From positions 301,001-365,000 of the forward strand of contig NZ_CP053708.1 of NCBI RefSeq assembly GCF_013201075.1: a stretch of 64,000 nt of DNA, in the 5' to 3' direction. This document shows, piece by piece, positions 28,401 to 36,959 of this stretch. Numbering within the stretch: position 1 is the stretch's first letter; every line of letters begins with the position of its first letter. The DNA is from Lichenicola cladoniae. GTDB lineage: Bacteria; Pseudomonadota; Alphaproteobacteria; Acetobacterales; Acetobacteraceae. The translations under genes were made by a program, and so were the position numbers. Below the pieces are notes generated by a model. The model made no database searches and was not told the origin of the DNA. It saw only the letters and a program-made list of their open reading frames with translations.

Positions 28401-31400
28401 GTTCGAGCGTGTTGGAGGCAGAGCCGCCCAGCACCTTACCGATCAGGAGGGCGCCCGGATCCAGGATCACCCGGTAGGCGTAGCTGCCGGTGAAGCGGAT
28501 CGCGTAGGTCGAGCCGGAAATCTTGCCCGCATTCGTGACGGTAGCCGCACCGCCCGAGACCTCGATGCCATCCCCACCCTGCGACGCAATGACGGCGCCA
28601 GGCCCGTTGATGACCGTGCCACCCGTCGTCAATACCACCGCGGCATTGCCGCCGGCGGCAGGCGTCGCGTAAGTCGACGTTCCTGCCTTGCCGTTCGAGA
28701 TCGTTCCATCATTGGTCAGGCTGCCGCCGGCACCGAGCATGACTCCAACTCCTCCGGCGCCACCTGACCCGAACACGCCGGCGCCGCCATCACCACCGGA
28801 GATGGCTCCGTGATTCTCCACTTGTCCGCCGGAGACGAGATCGACGCCGATACCGCCGGCCGCTCCCGGGTCATCGTTACCGGCTCCACCGGTACCTCCG
28901 ACAATGGAGGCCGTGTTGCCAACCTTGCCACCAGCTATCAGTTCGACGCCGATGCCGCCTTCACCGCCGAAGGTCCCAATGCCACCTGTGCCACCAAGAA
29001 TTGTTCCAGAGTTTTGGAGTTCGCCACCGGCGGCAAGCAGGATGCCGTCACCGCCAGCAACACCAGGTTCCAACTCGGCGATTCCGCCGGTTCCTCCAAC
29101 GATCCTGCCGCTGTTAGTTGCCAGGCCACCAGCCTCGAGCCGCGCACCAATTCCCCCGACACTGGTTGCATTTCTCGAGAAGAGGCCGTCGCCTCCCAGG
29201 ATTGACCCACTATTGGTCAGCGCTCCGCTCAGGAACAGGTCGACCCCGACGCCGCCAGCACCGCTGGCCTCCTGGCCATAGCCGCCCGCTCCGCCAGAGA
29301 TTGTTCCGCTGTTCCGGATCGTGCCGTGGTCGTTTGCAATCGCTCCGGTCCCGCCGGTGCCGCCTTGGTCACCCGAGCCGCGGGCGCCGGCCCCGCCGCT
29401 GATTTGGCCGGCGTTATCAAGGACCCCGTTCGACTCAAGCGCTGCGCCGACACCGCCGGCTCCACCGATCAGAGAGCCGATACCGCCCGCGCCACCGACA
29501 ACCTGCCCGGTATGGAGGGTGAGGCTACCGGACAACAGCTCGAGTCCGATGCCGCCAGCCCCACCAGTATCAGCCGGACTGTCGATGCTACCGCCGCCGG
29601 CACCACCCGAGATCGTTCCGTCATTGATCAGGCTGCTGCCGGTCGTGAACACCACGCCGCTACCGCCGGCACCGCTTGGACTGAATTCACCAATGCCGCC
29701 ATTCCCGCCATTTCCGCCGGAAACGGTGTCATGGTTAATAAGCTGGCCGCCAGCCAGGAGGTCGATGCCGACGCCGCCACGACCGCCTCCGTCGACACCA
29801 AAGTTGCCGCCTGCGCCACCAGCGATCTTGCTGTTGTTGGTGATTTTGCCGCCGGATATCAGTTCGACCGCAATGCCACCTGTTCCGCCCGTATCGCCGC
29901 TGCCACCGGCGCCACCCAAGATAGTTCCGGAGTTCTCCAGGTCGCCACCGGCGGCAAGCACGATGCCATCGCCGCCTGAAACTCCGCGTTGGAGCTCTGC
30001 TGTACCCGCGGTCCCGCCGATAATGCTGCCGCTATTGCTCACCTGGCCGCCTAACTCGAGCCGCACCCCGACACCGCCAATGCTGGTGTCATGTCTCGAA
30101 AACAGGCCATCGCCGCCCAGTATGGATCCGCTGTTGAGCAGGGTTCCGCCGAGCACCAGGTCGACGCCGACGCCGCCTGTTCCACTCGTCTGTTGGCCAT
30201 ATCCGCCCGTTCCGCCGGCGATCGTGCCGCTGTTCCGGATCGTGCCGTGGTCGGTTGAGATCGTTCCGGTCCCGCCGGTACCGCCCTGTCCATTCGAGCC
30301 GTCGCCGCCGGCACCGCCGCTGATCTGGGCGGCGTTATCCAGAACACCACTGGACTCAAGGGCTGCGCCGCTGCCGCCGGCTCCACCGAACACAGGGCCG
30401 GCTCCGCCCGCGCCACCGACAATCTGCCCGGTATGGAGGGCGAGGCTACCGGACAACAGCTCGAGTCCGATGCCACCAGTCCCGCCAGGAGCAGACAAGG
30501 CATCGGTGTTTCCGCCGCCGGTTCCACCTGAAATCGTCCCATCGTTGGTCAGGCTGCTGCCTGTCGTAAACACCACGCCGCTACCGCCGGTACCGCTCGG
30601 ACTGAAGCTACCAATGCCGCCACTGCCGCCGGAGACGGCGTCATGATTGATCAGCTGACCGCCGGCCAGGAACTCGATGCCGACGCCGCCATGACCGCCC
30701 ACGTCGTCACTGGCGTTGGCGCCTGCGCCACCAGCAATGTCGCCGTCGTTGGTAACTTTGCCGCCGGCTATCAATTCGACCGCGATGCCGCCGGTCCCGC
30801 CTGCGTCGCCGCTGCCACCGACGCCACCCAGGATAATTCCCGAGTTCTCCAGGTCGCCACCGGCGGCAAGCACGATGCCATCGCCCCCTGCAACTCCGGG
30901 TTCGAGCTCTGCAGTACCCCCGGTCCCGCCGACAATGCTGCCGCTGTTGCTCACCGAGCCACCCGCCTCGAGCCGTACGCCAACACCGCCAATGCTGGTG
31001 TCATGCCTTGAGAACAGGCCGTTGCCGCCCAGGATGGCTCCGCTGTTGACCAGGGTTCCGCCCAGCACCAGATCGACGCCGACGCCGCCTGTTCCACTCG
31101 TCTGCTGGCCATATCCGCCCGTCCCGCCGGCGATCGTTCCGCTGTTCGAGATCGTATCGTCGGCGAGCCCCTGGACGCCGATGCCGCCGGCACCACCCTT
31201 GTCGCCGCCGTCGCCACCGACACCGCCGGTGATGCTGCCGCTGTTGGTCAGCCTGCTGTTCGATGGCAACTCGATACCGGCACCACCGGCCCCGGCCTGG
31301 CCGATCGTGGTCGACGTTCCGGAGGCGCCGACGATCGTTCCGGTATTGTCGATCGTCACCGCCGGCGCCGCTTTCGCGACCATCCTGGCCAGGCTGGTGC

Positions 31401-31473
31401 CCGATCGCGGGTTCAGCCAGGCCATCGTGGTGGCGTAGCTCGCACTCAGCCTGCTCGTGATCTTGCTCATCAT
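25411..31473 (-). CDS. Giant fusion: glycine-rich repeat passenger, Hint domain, two beta modules, GT-B glycosyltransferase
   Basis: 2020 residues from the ATG at 31473 (GGAG site upstream). Residues about 40-1140 are adhesin-like repeats of the type N-SG-x-I-x-GG-x-GG with large tandem units; the end carries a TDTLDLRDV segment typical of beta-helix passengers. A Hint_2 domain spans about 1155-1310, beginning at CYCRGTLILTDRGE with a candidate nucleophile Cys and containing VSPLHAMYLDG. Two related beta modules follow at about 1355-1455 and 1465-1570, then a helical linker (about 1571-1617), then a GT4-like domain at about 1643-2010 with GNYAHAPNRDAAMWL and RYGAGVKAKVLDSLAAGVP, where the usual Glu is Asp. 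No signal peptide is obvious. Hint domains can self-cleave, which could release the enzyme part. The frame is unbroken. Confidence 0.85.
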   Translation of the reverse strand: MMSKITSRLSASYATTMAWLNPRSGTSLARMVAKAAPAVTIDNTGTIVGASGTSTTIGQAGAGGAGIELPSNSRLTNSGSITGGVGGDGGDKGGAGGIGVQGLADDTISNSGTIAGGTGGYGQQTSGTGGVGVDLVLGGTLVNSGAILGGNGLFSRHDTSIGGVGVRLEAGGSVSNSGSIVGGTGGTAELEPGVAGGDGIVLAAGGDLENSGIILGGVGGSGDAGGTGGIAVELIAGGKVTNDGDIAGGAGANASDDVGGHGGVGIEFLAGGQLINHDAVSGGSGGIGSFSPSGTGGSGVVFTTGSSLTNDGTISGGTGGGNTDALSAPGGTGGIGLELLSGSLALHTGQIVGGAGGAGPVFGGAGGSGAALESSGVLDNAAQISGGAGGDGSNGQGGTGGTGTISTDHGTIRNSGTIAGGTGGYGQQTSGTGGVGVDLVLGGTLLNSGSILGGDGLFSRHDTSIGGVGVRLELGGQVSNSGSIIGGTAGTAELQRGVSGGDGIVLAAGGDLENSGTILGGAGGSGDTGGTGGIAVELISGGKITNNSKIAGGAGGNFGVDGGGRGGVGIDLLAGGQLINHDTVSGGNGGNGGIGEFSPSGAGGSGVVFTTGSSLINDGTISGGAGGGSIDSPADTGGAGGIGLELLSGSLTLHTGQVVGGAGGIGSLIGGAGGVGAALESNGVLDNAGQISGGAGARGSGDQGGTGGTGAIANDHGTIRNSGTISGGAGGYGQEASGAGGVGVDLFLSGALTNSGSILGGDGLFSRNATSVGGIGARLEAGGLATNSGRIVGGTGGIAELEPGVAGGDGILLAAGGELQNSGTILGGTGGIGTFGGEGGIGVELIAGGKVGNTASIVGGTGGAGNDDPGAAGGIGVDLVSGGQVENHGAISGGDGGAGVFGSGGAGGVGVMLGAGGSLTNDGTISNGKAGTSTYATPAAGGNAAVVLTTGGTVINGPGAVIASQGGDGIEVSGGAATVTNAGKISGSTYAIRFTGSYAYRVILDPGALLIGKVLGGSASNTLELARGSAGGMGTVTAFGAEFIRFGSIVLDQNARWLLDGASSSGGQVVTLAGTNHILALNDTVAFADTIAGFGRTDTLDLRDVTYATGAGASLSGDTLTIKSGATTDRLVLKTPGGYTGEYFHLASDGHGGTQVTVNGTPCYCRGTLILTDRGEIAVEALRIGDHLITHAGEARPLRWVGTRSYSGRFASNNNDVLPVMIRKDALADNVPRRDLMVSPLHAMYLDGILIPAMALVNGSSILQAGTVDRVDYFHLELETHDVIVAEGALSESFVDDGSRGMFQNAAEYNLLYPNMPRSAPRYCAPRVDQGERVETVRRRLQDRATPSSDGQGESAHGILRGCVDEVGDDRIRGWACETDDTVRVQLRILDNGIVVGQVVADQYRGDLQQADIGDGRHGFELTVPGGLSPMLRHVIQVQRVADGQALYGSPWVVEAAPLAELPEHQTAPSCHGHLDITTRDRIVGWARHRGEPDVPLAVQILDNGVPIARVLANGIRSDLAEAGVGLGRHGFDLSIPGGLSPLSRHVIQARCELDGTELIGSPVVFEAAGSFDMDLEQTITRAVASVANEQEDARVLSFMLARVDQLRQQAADRSGERNWRLRDRSRQRLHGPSDTAAPAPGLRALVLDEQVPAAGRDGGSMAILSHIEALQQLGYAVTFAAADGPGEGGAAAQALRTRGVTVCGSPFYASVEEVLHRQADCFDVVYLHRMSVAARYLKLARRHMPRARILYSVADLHHVRLARQAEIEQRPDLLAFSRQCRLDECTAAWLADAVLTHSADEEALLRQAVPDAQVYRVPWHIPVPDRIAPFAARQGIAFIGNYAHAPNRDAAMWLVEAVMPIVWATCPQIDCVLAGADMPETIRSLARPGVVALGHVPELADVLDRVRLTVAPLRYGAGVKAKVLDSLAAGVPCVMTEAGAEGLSLPPGLERLVGQDAASIAALICRLHQDKAMHETAAIEGLAFVRERHGLETVRETLQAAIDGYRPTIAALGYRMGAD
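28680..31250 (-). repeat. Tandem coding super-repeats of about 912-921 bp
   Basis: The passenger region holds three tandem copies of a unit of about 304-307 codons. The same block (protein SGTIAGGTGGYGQQTSG and variants) recurs with marker bases ATATCCGCCC at 31111 and 30199 and the variant ATAGCCGCCC at 29278, spacings 912 and 921. The third copy is the most diverged and is cut short. Within each unit are shorter repeats of about 25-35 residues. Confidence 0.8.
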
Positions 31474-31651
31474 CCGAACTCCGCATTGAAGGGACGGCGA
31501 CCAGACCAGGAACGATTCCGAGGAGCCTGCCGACGCCGATCCTTCCACGAGACGTGCTTCGAAACAATCGGGATTCTTCTCACAATCAAGACGTTCCGAC
31601 CGTTCGCCTCAGCAAGGCCAGGCGCTGGTAGGCAGATCGTTATGGCGCTGG

Positions 31652-32206
31652 TTATTTCGACAGCCGGCCGGAAAGCCAAAGTGCGTCCGGTATGGCCTCG
31701 CCGAGTGCGGTGTTGTCGAAAATGATCCAGCAATCGCTGGCAGGGCAAAGCCGGGTCGCCAACCGCTCGAGACGCTCCGCTCCGTAGCCGGAATAATACA
31801 TGCGCGGGTTGCCGTGCAGGCGGTGGTAACTCAGCCCATCCCAGCCGCCGGTATCCGCGGCAACCGGCACCGGAGCCGGGTCGGCGGCCACCCGGGCAAA
31901 CCGGGTGCCGCGCAAGACCGCGTCGGCTGCTTCCGAATGCGTGATGGACCGCGGCATCTTCACGGCGAACCGGAACGTGTCCGGCACCGCCTCCGCCCAA
32001 CGCGCATAGGTTGCGGGACGATGCAGCTGGTAGAAACTGGAGTTGATCTCGACGCAGTTGAAGCGTGTCGCATACCGTGCAAGCTGACTTGCACCTGTGC
32101 CGAAACGATCCGCCAGATCGCGACGCAGGCTCCAGCCGGCGACACCGATCCGTGGCAGCCCGATCATCCCTCTCGCTGAAGTCCGATCGTTCATCTGCGA
32201 CGGCAT
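31652..32206 (-). pseudogene. DUF72 protein with internal deletion
   Basis: 184 residues against about 240-300 for the family. The N-terminal signature is kept (IGVAGWSLR, CVEINSSFYQLHRP near 50, FRFAVKMPRSITHS near 80), and so is the C-terminal one (SYHRLHGNPRMYYSGYG, WIIFDNTALGEA). The middle is missing: after ADAVLRG the chain jumps straight to TRFARVAADPAP, losing the segment around the usual QLPP motif and the E-x-RH strand. Either an in-frame deletion or a minimal form; loss of function is likely. Start uncertain (ATG at 32206, 32194 or 32167). Confidence 0.6.
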
Positions 32207-32726
32207 GCAGTGTGAGCTCAGTCACCCAGCCCGAGGATGGCGGGGAGTTTCTGGATCGGAAGAATTCGACCGGATCACGACGCCAGTGATGGGACCCGAG
32301 ATGCCCTTCGTAAACCGGTGGCCAGGCGTTGCCTTCATCACGATGATCCACCCGTCGACCAGGACGGCGAAAGCGGTGGACAATCCAACGCTGGCTCGGA
32401 CCCGGAACGGAGTGCGTCAAGGGGGTGCGGCAACTGCTTGCGGCCCTGCGGATCGTCCAGATGAACCGTTGCGCTACACCCGGCAGCCCGCTCCCGATGA
32501 AGGAGATATCGACCCTGAACAGGTCGTCGCCGAAATCGCGCGGGTCGGTGCCGGGACCGCCGGCAGGCGGCCAGTCGAACCGGTTCGGCAGGATCTTGCT
32601 GGCCACCGGCAATCCAGCCGGCGCCCCGGTGCCTAAGCGAGACAGGTATTGGCGACCCTATCCCTAACAACGGCCCGTCGATGGGGACCTTGCCGGCTTA
32701 GACCAGCAGCGGCCGCCCTCCGCTGC
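32207..32726. other. Gap of about 520 bases without a supported gene
   Basis: Open frames exist on both strands (for example 32097-32636 forward), but none has a ribosome site, coding pattern or recognisable family. It may hold decayed sequence linked to the shortened DUF72 gene beside it. Confidence 0.4.
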
Positions 32727-33293
32727 TCATGCCCGCTTGGGCTTCAGCAGACCCAGGCGGCGCATGGCCACCTCTGCTTCAGGCCGCAGCGTCCAGCCGT
32801 GTGTCTTGCGGCCCACCGCGTCGATCTTGGGGACGATCTCGCAGATCAGGTCGCTCCATTGCGGCTGCTTGCGCAGTGCCGCGATCTTCGGCGGCGGCAG
32901 GTAGTCGGCGCGGTCGCGGCAGAGTGCGCTGATCCACAGGTTGAAGGCAGCTGCATCCTTGTCGCCGGCGAGATCAGCCAGCTTGTCCTCGTCCCGGCCG
33001 GGATTCTCATGGATCAGCTGCAGCCGCCGAAGCTGGGCGTCGGTCGGCGGCCGGTCCTTCAGAGCAGCCTCGAACGCCTTGGCGAGCGGCTCGTCGGCAT
33101 AGCGGTTCTTGATGGCAGCTTTTCCGGCCGCCTTCGAGGTGGCCACATTCAGCTTCAGGGTCTCGAGCGCGCTCGTCGCCGCCTCGATGACCCCCTCGGA
33201 CTGCGGATTGCCCGGCCTGGCGCGTGCGTTGTCCACCAGCTGCTGGAGGGAGGCAGCATTCATGCCGGGAATCTTGTCGAAAATGGTTGCCAT
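32727..33293 (-). CDS. Hypothetical helical protein
   Basis: 188 residues from the ATG at 33293 with AAGGAA upstream. It is largely alpha-helical and charged (AASLQQLVDNARARPGNPQ, ATSALETLKLNVATSKAAGK), with a C-terminal PKIAALRKQPQWSDLICEIV segment and basic tail KPKRA. No cysteine motif, membrane segment or signal peptide. The family is not recognised. No operon partner. Confidence 0.65.
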   Translation of the reverse strand: MATIFDKIPGMNAASLQQLVDNARARPGNPQSEGVIEAATSALETLKLNVATSKAAGKAAIKNRYADEPLAKAFEAALKDRPPTDAQLRRLQLIHENPGRDEDKLADLAGDKDAAAFNLWISALCRDRADYLPPPKIAALRKQPQWSDLICEIVPKIDAVGRKTHGWTLRPEAEVAMRRLGLLKPKRA

Positions 33294-33717
33294 GTCGTTC
33301 CTTGCTGCAGCCGCGTCACTTAGCATAGCGGCCCGAGGGTCGGCAGTCTCTCCATCCCGTGAGATTTGGTGCTCCCAAGACTCAACATTCGCCTGGGCAG
33401 GCGGACCCTGGAACGGGGCAGGGGCCGGGAATCAGGCACAGGGGACCATCGATCGGCCCCGGCGGCTGCAGGTCCGCCCGGTGCAGGCATGCCATTCTCC
33501 GGTATCGGGAGCTTTCCAGCCGGGCCGAAGGTTCCGATCGCCAGACGTGGCCGGCCTGGCCCCTACCGATCTGCCAGGCGCTGGGTCGGCGACGCTGGGC
33601 AAGCCGCAGCGGGCTAAGCTGCACTGGCGCGCGCTGCAGCCCCGATCCACACGGGCAGGTGCCAACTAGCCGTTGAGCAGGCCGTTCATCCAGAACCACT
33701 CTGATCCGGAACCTCTC
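33294..33717. other. Gap of about 420 bases between divergent genes
   Basis: Divergent upstream region of the helical hypothetical and the GH1 gene. The open frames here are shadows. I see no repeat, RNA or clear operator. Confidence 0.35.
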
Positions 33718-35037
33718 ATGACCAACGCCTTCATGTTCGCGACAGGGATCGAGAACAGCTACCCGACCATCCAGAACGGCCGGATCCGCGTCGACGAGAT
33801 GGAAAAATGCGGCCATTACACGCATTGGCGACGCGATTTTGACTGTGTTCAGGAGCTCGGGATCCGGTTCCTGCGCTACGGGCCGCCGATCCACACGACA
33901 TTCATCGGTCCCGGCCGCTATGACTGGTCGTTCGCCGACGAGACGTTCGCCGACCTGCGCACCCGGGGGATCATGCCGATCGTCGACCTGTGCCATTTCG
34001 GCGTGCCGGACTGGATCGGCAACTTCCAGAACCCCGACTTTCCGGACCTGTTCGCGGCTTATGCCAGCGCCTTCGCCCAGCGCTACCCCTGGATCCAGCT
34101 CTACACGCCGGTCAACGAGATGTACGTGTGCGCCACCTTCTCGGCGAGCTATGGGTGGTGGAACGAGCAGCTCCGGACCGACGCGGCGTTCGTGACTGCC
34201 CTGAAGCACCTCGTCCGCGGCAACGTGCTGGCGATGCATGCGATCCTGCGGATGCGCCCGGATGCCATCTTCATCCAGAGCGAATCATCGGAATATTTCC
34301 ACGCGAAAAGCACCGGTGCGATAAAGCCGGCCGAGATCATGAACGCCAGGCGTTTCCTGTCGCTGGACCTCAACTATGGCAGGCGTGTCGACAGCGACAT
34401 GTACGAGTTCCTGATGGATAACGGGATGAGCCGCGAAGAATACCATTTCTTCCTCGAAAACCAGTTGCGCCATCACTGCGTGATGGGCACCGATTATTAT
34501 GTCACCAACGAGCATCTGGTAAACCAGGATGGGTCGACCGAACCCTCGGGCGAAGTGTTCGGCTACGCCGAAATCACCCGCGAGTATTTCCAACGCTATC
34601 GCGTCCCGGTGATGCACACCGAAACCAATCTGGTCCAGGGGGCGAGTGGGGACGAGGCGATGCGCTGGCTCTGGAAGGAATGGGCCAACGTCCTGCGCCT
34701 ACGCAACGACGGCATCCCGATCATCGGCTTTACCTGGTTCTCGCTGACGGATCAGGTCGACTGGGACTCCGCGCTCAGGGAGGACCGCGGCCAAGCCAAT
34801 CCTCTCGGCCTCTACGACCTCGATCGCAAGATCCGGCCGGTCGGGGAAAGCTACAGGCAACTCATCGCCGACTGGAGCGAGGTGCTGCCGACCCAGAGCT
34901 ACGCGCTGACCCTGCCGCTCGACATGCCAAGCCCGCCCGTATCCGCCGCCAGGCATCCGCTTGGACTGTTGCAGAACCATGCCTTCGTATCCCATTTGGA
35001 AAGACGCCTGGGCTGGAGCCTGAGGCAGGACAAATAG
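33718..35037 (+). CDS. Glycoside hydrolase family 1-like (beta-glucosidase type)
   Basis: 439 residues from the ATG at 33718 (GGAACC ahead; the frame opens 15 codons earlier). TIM-barrel retaining glycosidase. The acid/base motif appears as YTPVNEMYV near 131-139 (T-x-NE) and the nucleophile as MHTETNLV near 300-307 (the ITENG strand). IIGFTWFSLTDQVDW near 336-350 is the WFS-x-D stretch. The two-glutamate arrangement is intact but the surrounding loops are unlike classical beta-glucosidases, so this belongs to a divergent branch. No signal peptide; cytoplasmic. No transporter or regulator adjacent. Confidence 0.75.
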   Translation: MTNAFMFATGIENSYPTIQNGRIRVDEMEKCGHYTHWRRDFDCVQELGIRFLRYGPPIHTTFIGPGRYDWSFADETFADLRTRGIMPIVDLCHFGVPDWIGNFQNPDFPDLFAAYASAFAQRYPWIQLYTPVNEMYVCATFSASYGWWNEQLRTDAAFVTALKHLVRGNVLAMHAILRMRPDAIFIQSESSEYFHAKSTGAIKPAEIMNARRFLSLDLNYGRRVDSDMYEFLMDNGMSREEYHFFLENQLRHHCVMGTDYYVTNEHLVNQDGSTEPSGEVFGYAEITREYFQRYRVPVMHTETNLVQGASGDEAMRWLWKEWANVLRLRNDGIPIIGFTWFSLTDQVDWDSALREDRGQANPLGLYDLDRKIRPVGESYRQLIADWSEVLPTQSYALTLPLDMPSPPVSAARHPLGLLQNHAFVSHLERRLGWSLRQDK

Positions 35038-35115
35038 GCAAGGCTTAAGCCGTCTGGATGCAAAGCGGCCGTGAACGCAGACCGCTGGCGAACCGGGCGG
35101 AATCTTAGCCGGACG

Positions 35116-36021
35116 CTACGGGATCATTTGCTCGGCCCACTGCAGCGTGGACGTTGCGAACCATCGTGGAATGTGCGGGATAAGCGCGCGTGCCAGTGCG
35201 CGGCGAAACTCGTCCAGGCTCACGAGCAATCCCATCGAAGGAAACCAGATACCGGCTATTCCTGAGTTCTGGTCCGAAACCAGCACGAAGAACACGAGTC
35301 CGTTGCTTGCGTCGCCGAAGCGGACAGCGGAGTGGAGATCGTCGAAAGCGACGATGCCTAGGGCGTTCAGCGGTCTACCGTCGACCGGGCTCGGCCAGCT
35401 GATGCTGCCGGCATGGACCAGGCCGCCGTCGCGGTCCCGCAGGTCGCCGCGCAGCCCATCGCCAAGATGGTCCCGATCGATCGAACGCAGGATGTCGTTC
35501 TCGTCGCGGTAGATGAGCGAGTACGGCATGAGGTGTTCGACGAGATATGAGTCCGGCATTCGGACCAGCTCGTCCTGGCAGACGGCGGCGATCGCACGTC
35601 GCGTCGCCGCGTTGACGCCCATGAAATCCTGAAGCGACTGGTCGATCCTGACGTCGGAAGTGCGGGTGACCGCGTCTGCGAGAGAGCACAGCAATGGAAG
35701 TGCGCGGAGCTTGAGCAGACCGATGATCTCAGGCTCAAGCTTGTCGACCTCGCCGTTGAGATACTGAAACCGAAAATCCAGGAACCAGGTTGCCCTGCTG
35801 CCGTCCGCGTTTTGCAGTTCCAAGAGAAAAATGGGGGCAAAGCCGGTAAACAAGGCCGATGCATGCCAGCCCGGCAGGAACGCCTCGAGCGGCGTGCCTC
35901 CCAGCAGAAGCGGCACATCGTTGCCGCCTATCGAAGCGTGCAGATGATTGCCGCTGAGAAACAAGGGGTTCTTGATGAACGACGGCTCGGGCTGCCGGGT
36001 TATCTCGCCTGGAGCAATCAT
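35116..36021 (-). CDS. Hypothetical protein
   Basis: 301 residues, no signal peptide and no membrane helix. It reads as a mixed alpha/beta protein rich in hydrophobic strands (FAPIFLLELQNADG, ATWFLDFRFQYLNGE near 80, NGLVFFVLVSDQNSGIAGIWF near 240). No family recognised and no catalytic motif apparent. The codon pattern looks real and a 166-base gap separates it from the HAD gene. Confidence 0.65.
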   Translation of the reverse strand: MIAPGEITRQPEPSFIKNPLFLSGNHLHASIGGNDVPLLLGGTPLEAFLPGWHASALFTGFAPIFLLELQNADGSRATWFLDFRFQYLNGEVDKLEPEIIGLLKLRALPLLCSLADAVTRTSDVRIDQSLQDFMGVNAATRRAIAAVCQDELVRMPDSYLVEHLMPYSLIYRDENDILRSIDRDHLGDGLRGDLRDRDGGLVHAGSISWPSPVDGRPLNALGIVAFDDLHSAVRFGDASNGLVFFVLVSDQNSGIAGIWFPSMGLLVSLDEFRRALARALIPHIPRWFATSTLQWAEQMIP

Positions 36022-36187
36022 GAAGCCATCGCCGCTGAGTGTGGTCGGCTACTCCTAGCAAGCGCCCGGTTGCGCCTCAAGGTGATCTCGCCCGCGCGGT
36101 CGCTCCGGAACAATCCGGTTCTGGAGCGCAACTGCTCGCTTCGACACCGCATGGTCCGGTCGGGAAGCAGGACGATCCGATGATGCT

Positions 36188-36850
36188 CTATCGACCCAGT
36201 GGCGACGCGTCGAAGCATGCGAGGAGTGCGCCGGGCCCCGGATAGACGGCAATGCAGCCACCTTCGCGCAGGTCGGTCTCGGTAAAGCCGCCGCAGAGCA
36301 CGCCGATGGTCGGGATGCCGGCCTTTCCCGCCGCCTGTGCGTCGTAGGGTGTGTCACCGATCGCGACCGCATCGGCACCGTCGAGGCCCAGCTTCTTCAG
36401 CGCGACCTGGAATATGTCCGGTGCGGGCTTCGATTGCTCGGCATCCTCCGACGATGTCGCCACATCCACCAGATCGGTGATGCCTGCGATCTCGAGGTAT
36501 ATCTCGAGTTCGCTTTTCTTGGCCGAGGTCGCGGCCGCAACCTTCAGTCCGGCGTCGCGGATCCGGCGCAACAACTCGGGCACTGTCGAGAACGGCCGCA
36601 CCAGTTGCATGTACTCGGACTTGAACAGCTGGCCCCGCCATTCCTCCATCTCCTCGCCATGGTCGTCCTGCTCGGTCTGGGACAGGAACACCGGCAGCAA
36701 CTGGTCGCCGCCCTTGCCGATCTGGCTCCGCGCCTGCTCGAACGTCACCGCGTGCCCGAACTTCGCAAATGTCTCCTGCCAGGAGCGGGCGTGCAGATCG
36801 ACGGAATCCACCAATGTGCCGTCGATGTCGAAGATGGCGGCCTTGGGCAT
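36188..36850 (-). CDS. HAD-superfamily phosphatase (phosphoglycolate phosphatase-like)
   Basis: 220 residues from the ATG at 36850 with GAGGAG ahead. HAD motifs: IFDIDGTLVDS near 6-16 (nucleophile Asp and general-acid Asp), ATSAKKSELE near 107 (motif II with Lys), and AVAIGDTPYDAQAA near 164-177 (motif IV). The cap is the four-helix type of subfamily I. Cytoplasmic small-molecule phosphatase; the substrate could be phosphoglycolate or a sugar phosphate. Confidence 0.88.
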   Translation of the reverse strand: MPKAAIFDIDGTLVDSVDLHARSWQETFAKFGHAVTFEQARSQIGKGGDQLLPVFLSQTEQDDHGEEMEEWRGQLFKSEYMQLVRPFSTVPELLRRIRDAGLKVAAATSAKKSELEIYLEIAGITDLVDVATSSEDAEQSKPAPDIFQVALKKLGLDGADAVAIGDTPYDAQAAGKAGIPTIGVLCGGFTETDLREGGCIAVYPGPGALLACFDASPLGR

Positions 36851-36959
36851 GGGGATCTCCTCGTTCCAGTCTCGATCCGCCCCCAACGCGGGACCATCAC
36901 GATCCGCCGCTGCCCGCGTCTCAACACATGTATGCGACCAGCCGGTCGGCGGTGGGTCT

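Noticed and set aside
29321-30646. Proline-rich forward frame of about 440 codons
   Set aside because: It is the complement of glycine codons in the repeat passenger; the PPAPP pattern is a by-product.
28680-31250. Possible CRISPR array or non-coding satellite
   Set aside because: The repeats are long, coding, imperfect and without regular unique spacers; they encode glycine-rich protein units.
32097-32636. 179-codon forward frame in the gap beside DUF72
   Set aside because: It overlaps the conserved N-terminal coding part of the DUF72 gene on the other strand and has no start site or family.
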